A DNA stretch of 16,899 nucleotides from Candidatus Omnitrophota bacterium (GCA_029557025.1 JAKPRU010000559.1:1-16899), one strand, 5' to 3'. Numbered from the stretch's first letter, positions 6,849-14,898 are shown. The notes: generated from the letters alone by a model not told the origin. Translations and numbers: made by a program.

Positions 6849-8696
6849 TTATTTCCCCTGTGGCTCGTCGTGGAAAACCTCCCGCGCGACGCCGCCGAAC
6901 CGGCTGACCGCATCCCGAACGACCGGATCGATTTTCACTTCATCCCAGTTCACCAGTTTCTTGCCCAGTTCATTTCGAAACGCCGTGCGCATTTGTCCGA
7001 GAACGATCTCGGTCAGACGAGGCCGAGCCTCCTCCAGGGAAAGAGGAACACGGTCATACATCTTCAACACCTTCACCACCGCAAATCCGCCGTCGCACGA
7101 AACGGGCTTTTCCGAGAACTGCCCTTCTTCGAGCCGGAACACTTCACTGATATAAGTTCGCCCGCGATAGGTGCTCTGACTGTTCACCTTGCCGACGTAA
7201 CCGCCCTCTGCCGCGTTGGTCGCCTCGGAGACCTCCCTGGCCACGGCGGCGAAGTCCTCGCCTGCTTTGATCCGTTCAATGGCTTTCTCCAGAGCGCTCT
7301 GGGCCTCCTGTTGTGCCTTGAACACCCGATATCGCTCATCGGTCTTTTCCTCGGGAACCGCGCGGAAAATCTCCGCGATCTCGGCATCACGAGGGGCCAA
7401 TATGCGAATCTTGTTCTCCTCATACGCCTTCTGGATCATCTCTTCGGTAATCGGATGACTGTCCTTGTATTCCTTCCAGGCGTGATCGAAATACGCCTTC
7501 TGGAGCCATTGGAGTTCGTTCAACTGCTTTCGTTCGATACTCGGCAATCGTTTGTCCAACCCCATCTCGCAGGCTTTCTTGTACGCAATGAGTCGAAAAA
7601 CGAGGTGATATCGAATAAACGGGTCGAGACCGACTTTGTCAATTTCCTTCTGCACAGCATCCTCTCGGCCTTTCACCATGGAACGGTAATAGCCCACGGT
7701 CAGCGGTTCCCCGTAGACGGTGCATATAAGGTCCTCATCCTTAGCGGCGGGGTTCTTCACAATCTCCGGATTCCAGCCCTTGACCGCCTCATCGAAGTAT
7801 TTCGTCACCGTATCTTTCTTCAGTTGGGTTATATAAGCTAAGCGGCGTTCATAATCGATTTCCCCACGAACCCGCTCGAATGGCTTCGGATCGGGTAGGA
7901 CATGTTCCTCCAGGCGAAAGATTTCATAGCCGTATTTTGTTTTGATAATGTCGCTGTACTTGCCGGTTTCGAGCGCAAGGACCGCCTTTTGAATTTCCGG
8001 ATTGATCCGTTTGGACTCATCCGGTTCATCCACTCGGAATGGTCCGACAATCTCGCCTTTCTTGGGAGAATCCGACATCTCACTGGCTACTTTGACGAAG
8101 TCCTCGCCTGCTTTCAGACGGGCCAGGGCATCCTTGGCGCGCTGGAGGGCTTCCTTTTGCTTTTCGGCCGGTTCATCAATTGTCTTAAAGAAGATATGTC
8201 GGAACTGAAACCGTTCCGTTTCACGGTATTTATCGATATTATCCTCATAGTATTTCTTAAGGACTTCTTCCGATCCGTCGTAGTTGTCATGGACATTCCT
8301 GCCTACGAAATAGTCGGCGAGCCAATCGATCTCTTTCCGATGGAGGGCTGAGGCGATTTCGGGTTTCTTATCAAAACCGAGTTTTCTTCCTTCCTCGGCT
8401 ACACACGCAGAAAAAACACTGTATTCCAGGAGATCTAGGATTTGCTGATCCTTGTCTTTGGGATCCTCATCGTAAATGCGCTCCAGTGAGTTCATGTTGT
8501 ATTGCATGAAAACCCCGGCTGTCATTTCAATCCCGCGATAGGAAAAGAGAACCGCATCGCGGGGAACAGGTGGTGTTGCAGATTGGACCTCGGACGCAGC
8601 GGTGGCATTGAGGACCTTCGCCTCCTCCACAGGCTCCTGCGCGAATACGGGCATCAACCAGACACCGCACAGAAGGTAAAACGAAAGATTCTTCAT
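6849..8696 (-). CDS. Exported peptidyl-prolyl isomerase/foldase with two parvulin domains (SurA/PrsA-like)
   Basis: Predicted periplasmic chaperone of 615 residues. A signal peptide (MKNLSFYLLCGVWLMPVFAQ) is followed by a helical SurA-N-like region and two PpiC-type rotamase domains: one at about 163-265 (FRHIFFKTI, ARLKAGEDFVKVASEMSDSP, KYGYEIFRLEE) and one at about 436-547 (AEIAEIFRAVP, IKAGEDFAAVAREVSEATNA, GGFAVVKVLKMYDRVPLS). Each is followed by a helical segment, so the architecture resembles a SurA-like protein with the unit repeated. The ATG at 8696 is preferred over one at 8714 because GGAGGAAGG stands just before it (GGAGG at 8708-8712, AAGG seven bases away) and the signal peptide then begins at residue 1. 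The cysteine at residue 10 is not in a proper lipobox. It probably assists folding of exported or outer-membrane proteins. Its stop directly abuts the yhaM-like start. Confidence 0.88.
   Translation of the reverse strand: MKNLSFYLLCGVWLMPVFAQEPVEEAKVLNATAASEVQSATPPVPRDAVLFSYRGIEMTAGVFMQYNMNSLERIYDEDPKDKDQQILDLLEYSVFSACVAEEGRKLGFDKKPEIASALHRKEIDWLADYFVGRNVHDNYDGSEEVLKKYYEDNIDKYRETERFQFRHIFFKTIDEPAEKQKEALQRAKDALARLKAGEDFVKVASEMSDSPKKGEIVGPFRVDEPDESKRINPEIQKAVLALETGKYSDIIKTKYGYEIFRLEEHVLPDPKPFERVRGEIDYERRLAYITQLKKDTVTKYFDEAVKGWNPEIVKNPAAKDEDLICTVYGEPLTVGYYRSMVKGREDAVQKEIDKVGLDPFIRYHLVFRLIAYKKACEMGLDKRLPSIERKQLNELQWLQKAYFDHAWKEYKDSHPITEEMIQKAYEENKIRILAPRDAEIAEIFRAVPEEKTDERYRVFKAQQEAQSALEKAIERIKAGEDFAAVAREVSEATNAAEGGYVGKVNSQSTYRGRTYISEVFRLEEGQFSEKPVSCDGGFAVVKVLKMYDRVPLSLEEARPRLTEIVLGQMRTAFRNELGKKLVNWDEVKIDPVVRDAVSRFGGVAREVFHDEPQGK
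6854..6859 (-). promoter_or_regulatory. Ribosome-binding site that fixes the TTG start of the yhaM-like gene
   Basis: AGGGGA on the minus strand lies five bases before the TTG at 6848 and inside the last codons of the foldase gene. The arrangement TAA-TTG leaves no base between the stop and the start, so ribosomes ending the upstream gene could restart at once. Confidence 0.65.
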
Positions 8697-8853
8697 GGAC
8701 GTACCTTCCTCCATAGACGTTTATCTTCAGGAAATTGATTTCGAAACAAAATAACGTATGCCACGACATACCAGTTTCGTATTTTCACACGATAAGACAA
8801 CAAATCAAGAGCATGTTACGATAAATCAGGGCATTGAGCATCCGACAGCCGAA

Positions 8854-10089
8854 TCAGGACGGTTTCTTGGGGCCGGTTGCGGCAGTCATCTCCCGGTACA
8901 GTTTGGTGACCCGCTCGACATAGGTCCGGGTTTCCTCAAAAGGAGGCAGCCCGTTGTACTGTGCAATCCGGGCCGGACCGGCATTATAGGCTCCCAAAGC
9001 GAGTTGAAGATTGCTCTCATCGCCCGGACTGGCGGGATTCTCCACACCATAGAGATCCAGCAATCCCTTCAGATACTCGGTACCGCCTTTGATGTTTTCG
9101 GAAGGATCCAGGGGATCGGAGACGCCCATTTCACGGGCGGTGATGGGCATGAGCTGCATCAATCCCTGCGCACCTTTCGGAGATTGCGCCTTGGGATTCC
9201 AGGCGGACTCTGCCTGGATGACCGCGCAGACCAAAAGAGGATCGACTCCGGTCTGCAGGGCGTGTTTCTCAGCGAGAGTCAGAAGGCTTGCGCTTACCTG
9301 GAGTCCCACCGATTCAATTACCTTCTCAATATCCGGCCGCTGTGCGACCGGAGCCGGTGCAGGAGTGGCGGACGGTTGCTCCTTCGCAATCTCCGTATAG
9401 CGGGTTCGTCGACGGCGATCCACTTCCGCGCGAAGTTGAAGCCACTCTTCACCGGACATGCCGCACTCCTGCGCACGTTTCAGATGATAGTCGGCGCGTC
9501 GATAGTCCAGGTGGTCCACCGCATTCTTTGCAAGGAGGAAATGGATTTTTGCGCGATGCCCCGCCCACGGGTCCTCTTCCTTTTCCTGCTTTGTCCATTT
9601 GTCGATGGCGCGCAGTCCGGCATCGTAGTCACCTTCAAATATCAATGTGGCGAGACGTTTTTCCTGAAGTTGCCGCTGTTCTTCCTCCTGCTGCTTACGG
9701 ACTTCGGCAATCTCCATGAGGCCCTTTTCGGCTTGTGATTTCCACTTGGCGTATCCGGAGGCGGATTGAAACCAGGTCTCAGCGCTGTCCAGAACCTTGC
9801 GGTCAAGAAAACCCCGTCCCAGAAACAGTTCGCTTTCCCCATCGGCGGACTGCTCCACTCGGTCTACTTGTGCCCTTGGAAGTCTCACTTCTCCCCCAAG
9901 GGTGAAAAAAACAACCTCTTCGGCAGTTTCTTTGGTCAGATGTCCCTCCAGGGAACCGGCGCCCTTCAGGTACAACACGTCCGGACGGAAAGAAACCTCC
10001 GTCCCCGCTCCTCCCAAGGCAAACGCAATTGCGGGTACGGTAACTACCAGCACCCACCGGCCGGATAGCCATGTTGTTGTGCTTTTCAT
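8854..10089 (-). CDS. Exported SLT-type lytic transglycosylase with N-terminal beta domain
   Basis: Predicted murein-cleaving lytic transglycosylase of 411 residues. An N-terminal hydrophobic segment (about 11-29) serves as signal or anchor. Residues about 36-80 look like a small beta domain (SFRPDVLYLKG, SLEGHLTKE, GGEVRLPRAQVDRVE). A helical, charged, TPR-like stretch (about 95-225) and a Pro/Ala linker (239-250) lead to the SLT catalytic domain (about 265-400). That domain has the catalytic Glu294 in VIQAESAWNP, then SPKGAQGLMQLMP, ENIKGGTEYLKGLLDLYG, LALGAYNAGPARI and the closing TRTYVERV. The ATG at 10089 overlaps the DUF58 stop (ATGA) and has GGAGG seven bases upstream, so the two genes are translationally coupled. 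The catalytic assignment is strong; the N-terminal domain is not one I can name with certainty. Confidence 0.9.
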   Translation of the reverse strand: MKSTTTWLSGRWVLVVTVPAIAFALGGAGTEVSFRPDVLYLKGAGSLEGHLTKETAEEVVFFTLGGEVRLPRAQVDRVEQSADGESELFLGRGFLDRKVLDSAETWFQSASGYAKWKSQAEKGLMEIAEVRKQQEEEQRQLQEKRLATLIFEGDYDAGLRAIDKWTKQEKEEDPWAGHRAKIHFLLAKNAVDHLDYRRADYHLKRAQECGMSGEEWLQLRAEVDRRRRTRYTEIAKEQPSATPAPAPVAQRPDIEKVIESVGLQVSASLLTLAEKHALQTGVDPLLVCAVIQAESAWNPKAQSPKGAQGLMQLMPITAREMGVSDPLDPSENIKGGTEYLKGLLDLYGVENPASPGDESNLQLALGAYNAGPARIAQYNGLPPFEETRTYVERVTKLYREMTAATGPKKPS

Positions 10090-11030
10090 GCCACTCCCTC
10101 CGACATCATTACGGCCCGCCCACGCTTTCGCGCCAGTACCAGATCGCGGAAAAGGTCTTCGGCTGGACGATCCGTTCGGCACAAGGCATAGTCAATGCCC
10201 AGTTCTGCGACTCCTTCCCGATAGGAGCGAAGGAATTCCATGACCTTTTCCCGATAGGCTTTGCGAAGGCGCTGCGGAACCGTTCGCAGTGTTTCTTCAC
10301 CCTCAAGACCCAGGAAATCCACCGAGCCTCGATAAGGCAATTGAATCTCCTCCGGGGCCAGGACATGAAACAGAATGATTTCATGTCGGCTTTTTCGAAG
10401 CATCGCCAATCCGCGAAGAACCTCCTCCGGTTCGTCTAAAAGATCGGAGAAAATCAGCACCATGGCGCGCTTTCGAATCCGCTCGCCGATCAGATTCAGA
10501 ACCCGGCGAATCTGGGAGGGACCGGAGGAACTCGTGCGCGCCAAAGTCTCCAGGATTCCCACCAGGTGATCGCGACGGCTGCGAGAAGGAATGAGTGTAT
10601 CAATGTCATTCGAGCAGCAGGCCAGTCCGGCAGCATCTCCCTGTCGCAGAAACAGGTAGGCAAACGAAGCCGCCAGCCGGACAGCGACATCGAGTTTGCT
10701 CAACGGCCGGTCCCCCCGGAATCCCATGGAGCCACTCTGATCCACCGTCAGCATGACTTGCAGATTGGTGTCTTCCTCGAAAAGCTTGACATGAAATCGG
10801 TCGGTTTTGGCATAAGCGCGCCAGTCGATCAACCGCAGTTCATCGCCGGGGTTATACGGGCGATGTTCGCTGAACTCCACATTTCGCCCCTGGTACGGAC
10901 TCCGGTGCAGACCGGACACGGCCCCTTCGACAGTTTCACGCGCGATCATTTCGAGTCGAGCCGCTTCCGCACGAATCAGCGGGTCCAGGATTTCAACCGA
11001 AGCGCGATTCGCAGGATATGATTCTGTCAT
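10086..11030 (-). CDS. DUF58-family protein with vWA-like domain
   Basis: A 314-residue protein with the family signature in order: GRNVEFSEHRPYNPGDELR (about 48-66), IDWRAYAKTDRFHVKLFEED (68-87), then a von Willebrand A-type domain whose metal site begins DQSGSM (97-102). VLIFSDLLDE and a helix-rich C-terminus complete it. No signal peptide or clear membrane segment is seen. DUF58 genes usually stand beside a MoxR-type AAA ATPase and Bat/vWA membrane proteins, and such groups are thought to serve stress tolerance or assembly and activation of partner proteins. No MoxR gene is in this window. It overlaps both neighbours by four bases (ATGA), between the FecR-like/GspG-like hybrid and the lytic transglycosylase, which suggests a linked envelope role. 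Family certain, function unknown. Confidence 0.9.
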   Translation of the reverse strand: MTESYPANRASVEILDPLIRAEAARLEMIARETVEGAVSGLHRSPYQGRNVEFSEHRPYNPGDELRLIDWRAYAKTDRFHVKLFEEDTNLQVMLTVDQSGSMGFRGDRPLSKLDVAVRLAASFAYLFLRQGDAAGLACCSNDIDTLIPSRSRRDHLVGILETLARTSSSGPSQIRRVLNLIGERIRKRAMVLIFSDLLDEPEEVLRGLAMLRKSRHEIILFHVLAPEEIQLPYRGSVDFLGLEGEETLRTVPQRLRKAYREKVMEFLRSYREGVAELGIDYALCRTDRPAEDLFRDLVLARKRGRAVMMSEGVA

Positions 11031-12424
11031 TCTTTGTATCCAAATCGAATGTCATCGCCGAGGCCCCGTTCATCTTCACCATTGGGTCCCCGACTTCGCA
11101 CATCCACAAATACGGTACCATTATCCCGAAAGATTTCATAAACAAACGGATTACCCCAGAGATCGACCTGAGGCAAATCGCCCGCCACATAAGGCCCCTG
11201 CCAGCCGTTTACACTGGGATTTTTAAACAGCGCCTCCATCCAGTCTTTCGAAGCAGGATAGGCGCCGGTGTCTTCCTTGTACCTGCGGATCGCGACCAGA
11301 TAGGCGGCGATCATTTCGGCCATGCTTCGTTTCTCCGGCGGGACGATGAGCGATGAATCCACCGGGACCCGCCACGGGAAAGCAGGCAGAACCGAACTCA
11401 GAACCGGCTTCGGCTCAGGGGAAGGCAAAACGGGATTCCATTCCATATCCAGGGTTTCGGGCTGCCATTTCATCCAGTCATTCCAGAGGGCGACCAGTTC
11501 GCGCCAATCATCACAAGGCACAACCCCACCGGTTCCGGTCCCTTGCGCATCAAGCCAGCGCTCGCCAACGGCGACCTTTGGCGTGCGCAACCCCCTGGCA
11601 TCGGTCAGAGCAATAGAATCGGAGAGGGGGATGATCTCGATTCCGCCGGATGGGGGAATCCGAAGCGCAACGAGACGCTTGTTTAGAAAAATCTGTACAC
11701 CATTGACAATCAGTTTGACTTTGCGTAAATCGCCCAGCGATAAAACGTCTACCCAAACCGTTCCGCTGAGCAGCTTCATTTCCAGACGATAGAGAAATGT
11801 TTCCGGCTCGAATGCGACGGATTGAATATCCGACCGGGTAGCCGCGGCAAAACCAAGTTTCGCGGCCGGTCCCAGGGTGAGGGTCAGGCGACTGTTGGGC
11901 GAAACCTCAAGGCGATGTCCGGGCGGAATGCCGTCGCCCGGAGCAATCCGGCTTTTCCCTTCACCGGCGGTTTCGGACGACTTTGTCAAATAGGCCCATC
12001 CCCGAACATCCGTCGCGGCAAAAGTGGCATCGCCAACAGGCGCGGCGGGCTTGGGAGCAAACTGCAAGCTGGGGCTGATTTCAGGGACAATGCGCCCCTC
12101 CTGGATCAGGGTTTGCAGTAACGCTTGTGCTTCCGCTCGGTCGGCTTCGGGGTCTCGATTATCCCGAACGCAGGACTTCACATAGTTCTTGTTGATCCAC
12201 AGGACATTTCCCTGGGATATCACTCGGTATCCCCGATCCGCTCTCTCCTCCGGCGTTTCCAGAACACGGCAATAAAACCGCCTGCCGTCGTCAAAGATCA
12301 GGATATCGCCGTTCGACGGTGCGGGAATAAGGAAAATACAGAGAGATACCAAAAGCCGCAAACGGAGCGGCATCCGAGCGAATCGGTGAATTTCCGGGAT
12401 ACGGATCAACGGTTTCGTAGTCAT
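11027..12424 (-). CDS. Exported hybrid protein: beta domain, FecR-like domain and GspG-like pseudopilin domain
   Basis: Product of 465 residues from the chosen ATG. A signal peptide lies at about 18-39 (MPLRLRLLVSLCIFLIPAP). Next comes a short beta domain (DILIFDDGRRFYCRV to INKNYVKSCVRD, about 40-88). The middle (about 135-275) looks FecR-like: GDGIPPGHRLEVSPNSRLTL, LLSGTVWVDVLS, VNGVQIFL. The end (about 368-463) matches the globular part of type II secretion major pseudopilins: IRRYKEDTGAYPAS, NGWQGPYVAGDLPQVDLWGN, then SRGPNGEDERGLGDDI like the GspG calcium-binding tail. The prepilin cleavage motif and N-terminal helix of a real pseudopilin are absent, so it cannot join a pilus in the usual way. 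The start is unsure: a TTG at 12475 (overlapping larB), ATG at 12424 and ATG at 12373 are all possible, none with a clear ribosome site. The 3' end overlaps the DUF58 start (ATGA). Role unknown. Confidence 0.75.
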   Translation of the reverse strand: MTTKPLIRIPEIHRFARMPLRLRLLVSLCIFLIPAPSNGDILIFDDGRRFYCRVLETPEERADRGYRVISQGNVLWINKNYVKSCVRDNRDPEADRAEAQALLQTLIQEGRIVPEISPSLQFAPKPAAPVGDATFAATDVRGWAYLTKSSETAGEGKSRIAPGDGIPPGHRLEVSPNSRLTLTLGPAAKLGFAAATRSDIQSVAFEPETFLYRLEMKLLSGTVWVDVLSLGDLRKVKLIVNGVQIFLNKRLVALRIPPSGGIEIIPLSDSIALTDARGLRTPKVAVGERWLDAQGTGTGGVVPCDDWRELVALWNDWMKWQPETLDMEWNPVLPSPEPKPVLSSVLPAFPWRVPVDSSLIVPPEKRSMAEMIAAYLVAIRRYKEDTGAYPASKDWMEALFKNPSVNGWQGPYVAGDLPQVDLWGNPFVYEIFRDNGTVFVDVRSRGPNGEDERGLGDDIRFGYKE

Positions 12425-12471
12425 AGTTCGTTCAGCCCATAGATCAATGGTATCCACAGTCGCAGATTCCG

Positions 12472-13248
12472 TCAATCATCGGGAACTGGGGGCCGATGTC
12501 CAGCGTTGATCCGGTGGGCGGCATAGCCCGCGCCGAAGCCATTATCGATGTTCACGACCATCACCCCCGCGCTGCATGAATTCAGCATTCCAAGCAGGGC
12601 AGCCAGACCGCCAAAATGCGCACCGTAGCCGATACTGGTCGGTACGGCGATCACCGGCACATCCACCAGCCCGCCGACGACACTGGCCAACGCACCTTCC
12701 ATGCCGGCCACGACAATAATCACGTTTGCCTCTTTGAGCAGGGGCAACCGCTGGAAAAGGCGGTGAATTCCCGCCACGCCGACATCGGACGCCTCGCGGA
12801 CATTCGAGCCAAGGAACCGTGCCGTAACAACGGCCTCCTCAGCAACCGGCAGATCCGAAGTTCCGGCGCAGATTACCAGCACATTCCCGACCGGAGTCGG
12901 GGCCGGGTCCGCACCGGGGACCGTAATCGCGCCGGAACGATCATGAAAAACCGCATCGGGATAAAACTCCCGAACGCGATCATACAGTTCCACATTGGCC
13001 CGCGTGGCAAGAACCGGGGCGCCCCGTTGGCGAAGGCTGCGAATGATTGTCAGTGAGTCCTGCACCCTTTTTTTCGCGCAGAAAACCACTTCGGGACAGC
13101 CCTGCCTGAGCTGCCGATGATGATCCACAACCGCGAATCCCAAATCCTCGAAAGGCAAATGTCTCAGTCGTTCGGCGGCCTCTTCGGTGGAGATTTCGCC
13201 TTGACGTACCGATTCCAGCAATTCCGTGAGCCAGTTTGGAGTCATCAT
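12472..13248 (-). CDS. larB: LarB, nickel-pincer cofactor biosynthesis carboxylase/hydrolase
   Basis: LarB carboxylates nicotinate adenine dinucleotide at C5 and releases AMP, the first step towards the nickel-pincer nucleotide of lactate racemase and related LarA enzymes. The 258 residues carry an N-terminal region with DHHRQLRQGCPEVVFCAKK (42-60) and a PurE-like C-terminal half: VICAGTSDLPVAEEA (125-139), VVAGMEGALASVVGG (179-193), VPTSIGYGAHFGG (202-214), Cys225 in MLNSCSAGV and VNIDNGFGAGYAA (232-244). A cysteine near this place is catalytic in the Lactobacillus plantarum enzyme. Two ATGs stand in tandem (13248, 13245); neither has a clear ribosome site. It starts 13 bases after the TPR gene. 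LarC, LarE and LarA are not in the window, so the cofactor pathway must be completed elsewhere or the gene serves another pathway. Confidence 0.92.
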   Translation of the reverse strand: MMTPNWLTELLESVRQGEISTEEAAERLRHLPFEDLGFAVVDHHRQLRQGCPEVVFCAKKRVQDSLTIIRSLRQRGAPVLATRANVELYDRVREFYPDAVFHDRSGAITVPGADPAPTPVGNVLVICAGTSDLPVAEEAVVTARFLGSNVREASDVGVAGIHRLFQRLPLLKEANVIIVVAGMEGALASVVGGLVDVPVIAVPTSIGYGAHFGGLAALLGMLNSCSAGVMVVNIDNGFGAGYAAHRINAGHRPPVPDD

Positions 13249-13261
13249 GAGCGCCGGGAGG

Positions 13262-14827
13262 TTACAACGCCATTTCTTCCAGAAGTTTCTTGGCTTTGGG
13301 GTGATCGGGTTGGGTCTTGAGGACCTCTTTCAGGGTCTGTTGAGCTGTGGCGAGATCGCCCTGCTCCATGGCCTTATAGGCGTCATCAAGCAGGAGCGCC
13401 AGTCGCGTCTTGCCCTCCACGGCTCGATCCACAAGAGCCTGAATGGACTGCTTGGTTGCTTCGTCGGAGGCCAGTTCCAGGGCACGCCGCAGAGCGGATT
13501 CCGCTTCCTCAAAGTGCCCCTTGGCGATCTGCGCTTCCCCTTCGGTGCGGTATTGGACCAGATATCGCTGAACCTGCTCTTTGCGGGTCTGCTCGCGCCG
13601 AGCGGCTTCCTCTCGAAGCCGTGCCTGTTCCACGGGGTCCTTGAGAATTTCAGTGACCTTGTTGTTGAGCGCCTTGGCAAGGGGATCATCGGGGGCATAA
13701 ACCAATGCCTGGTCTAATTTATCCTTGGCTTCCTCGAAGTGGTTCTCCTCCAGAGCCTGAAGCGCAACGATGACCATGGAATTGGCCGATCGAAGATTGT
13801 CGTAGGTGCGGCGGAGAGCAAGAATCTCGTCTTCTTTCTGCGCAATTTTCTGTTGAAGGCCCTCGATGATTTGCGCATTCCGATTCCGTTCTTCAAGAAC
13901 GGCGTTCTGGCCCTCCTGGTAGGTCTTGGCGATGTTTTCCTGGGCCTGATTCAGTTGTTGCTGAAGTTTATCCCGTTCCTCTCGGAGTTCCTCGATAGTG
14001 GTTTGGAGATTGGCCACTTTGGCATTGGCCGCTTCGAGTGTGGATTGCAGAGCGGCGACATCCCCTTTCAGTTGCAAAGCCTCATCATAATTCTGAGACA
14101 GTTTCTGATATTCGCGTGTTTTGGCTTCCAGTTCGGCTTTGAATCCTCCGATTTGCTGTTCCAGAGCGGCCAGAGCATCCCTGTGTTGCTGCTCGAGCCG
14201 GGCGATTTGCTCTTCGAGTTGACGAACTCTTGCCTCGGCTTCTTCTTTTTGTTTCTGAACGGCGAACCACTGGTCCGGCGGGATTTTGTCATAGACGGAT
14301 AATTTTCCCTGAAGCGCCAAGTTCTCGTTACGGAGCGTTTCGCGCTGCTGTTCCAGGGACGCAATGGATTGTCCCTGCCGAAAAGCCTTCCACGCCAGAA
14401 TCACATCCCCCGTGAAAAAGAGTACTGCCGCCAAGACCCCCGCGACAGCCCAAAGGATATACGGGCGACGCCGGGTTTCCTCGATGGCCTCTTCTTCCAT
14501 CAGGCGGGCGCGTTCGATGGATCGTGAGGCCTTTTCCATTTCGGGATCGAGAGAGAGGCACTGCTGCCAGGCCGCGATGGCCTCGCTGTACAGCCCTTTC
14601 TGGGCGTACAGAGTTCCCAACAGGTTGTAATAGGCAGGTTGATTCCCGACAACCGAGATCGCGGCCTGAACCTGCGCGAGGGCTTCATCGGTTCGACCGG
14701 CATGTGCAAGCGCGAGGGCTTCATTGTAATGCCGGTTGCCGGAATCGATGATGGCCTGGATGGTCTCATCTTGTTCTTCCCCGGGTTGTAGTTTCCCCGT
14801 ATCCTCATTTCGGGAAAGAATGTCCAT
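13262..14827 (-). CDS. Single-pass membrane protein with TPRs and long coiled coil
   Basis: A 521-residue protein. The N-terminal part (about 25-110) has TPR-like helices (NRHYNEALALAHAGRTDEAL, YYNLLGTLYAQKGLYSEAI, CLSLDP). One membrane segment follows (about 123-146, RPYILWAVAGVLAAVLFFTG). A Gln/Glu-rich coiled coil spans about 155-345, and more TPR-like repeats close the protein (VALQALEENHFEEAKDKLDQAL; EAQIAKGHFEEAESALRRAL; AYKAMEQGDLATAQQTLKEV). With no signal peptide, the first 120 residues are probably cytoplasmic and the coiled coil periplasmic. AAGGAG precedes the ATG by nine bases. It is first in the five-gene minus-strand run. TPR proteins often accompany DUF58/vWA gene groups. I do not recognise a specific family. 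Confidence 0.85.
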   Translation of the reverse strand: MDILSRNEDTGKLQPGEEQDETIQAIIDSGNRHYNEALALAHAGRTDEALAQVQAAISVVGNQPAYYNLLGTLYAQKGLYSEAIAAWQQCLSLDPEMEKASRSIERARLMEEEAIEETRRRPYILWAVAGVLAAVLFFTGDVILAWKAFRQGQSIASLEQQRETLRNENLALQGKLSVYDKIPPDQWFAVQKQKEEAEARVRQLEEQIARLEQQHRDALAALEQQIGGFKAELEAKTREYQKLSQNYDEALQLKGDVAALQSTLEAANAKVANLQTTIEELREERDKLQQQLNQAQENIAKTYQEGQNAVLEERNRNAQIIEGLQQKIAQKEDEILALRRTYDNLRSANSMVIVALQALEENHFEEAKDKLDQALVYAPDDPLAKALNNKVTEILKDPVEQARLREEAARREQTRKEQVQRYLVQYRTEGEAQIAKGHFEEAESALRRALELASDEATKQSIQALVDRAVEGKTRLALLLDDAYKAMEQGDLATAQQTLKEVLKTQPDHPKAKKLLEEMAL

Positions 14828-14869
14828 TGGACTTGCTCCTTCTTGTGAAATTGGCCTCTCAGAACCGCG

Positions 14870-14898
14870 ATTGTATCATGGAATCCGCGCGTTTCGAA
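14870..14898 (-). promoter_or_regulatory. Candidate promoter for the five-gene envelope/larB run
   Basis: On the minus strand TTCGAA (14893-14898) and TACAAT (14870-14875) are 17 bases apart, about 43 bases before the TPR gene's ATG. The -10 word is one base from consensus; the -35 is poor. The 268-base gap to the next upstream gene, which ends in a likely terminator, makes a promoter here expected. Confidence 0.4.

Noticed and set aside
6837-7841. Plus-strand open frame (334 codons) opposite the foldase gene
   Set aside because: Antisense to the second rotamase domain, with no ribosome site or domain.
8756-8771. GTATG/CATAC inverted repeat in the gap between the transglycosylase and foldase genes
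   Set aside because: Only five base pairs with a six-base spacer and no T-run; not enough for a terminator or operator call.
8758-9738. Long plus-strand open frame (326 codons) opposite the lytic transglycosylase
   Set aside because: It lies almost wholly antisense to a gene with clear SLT motifs and its translation shows no recognisable domain; it is a shadow of a GC-rich coding strand.
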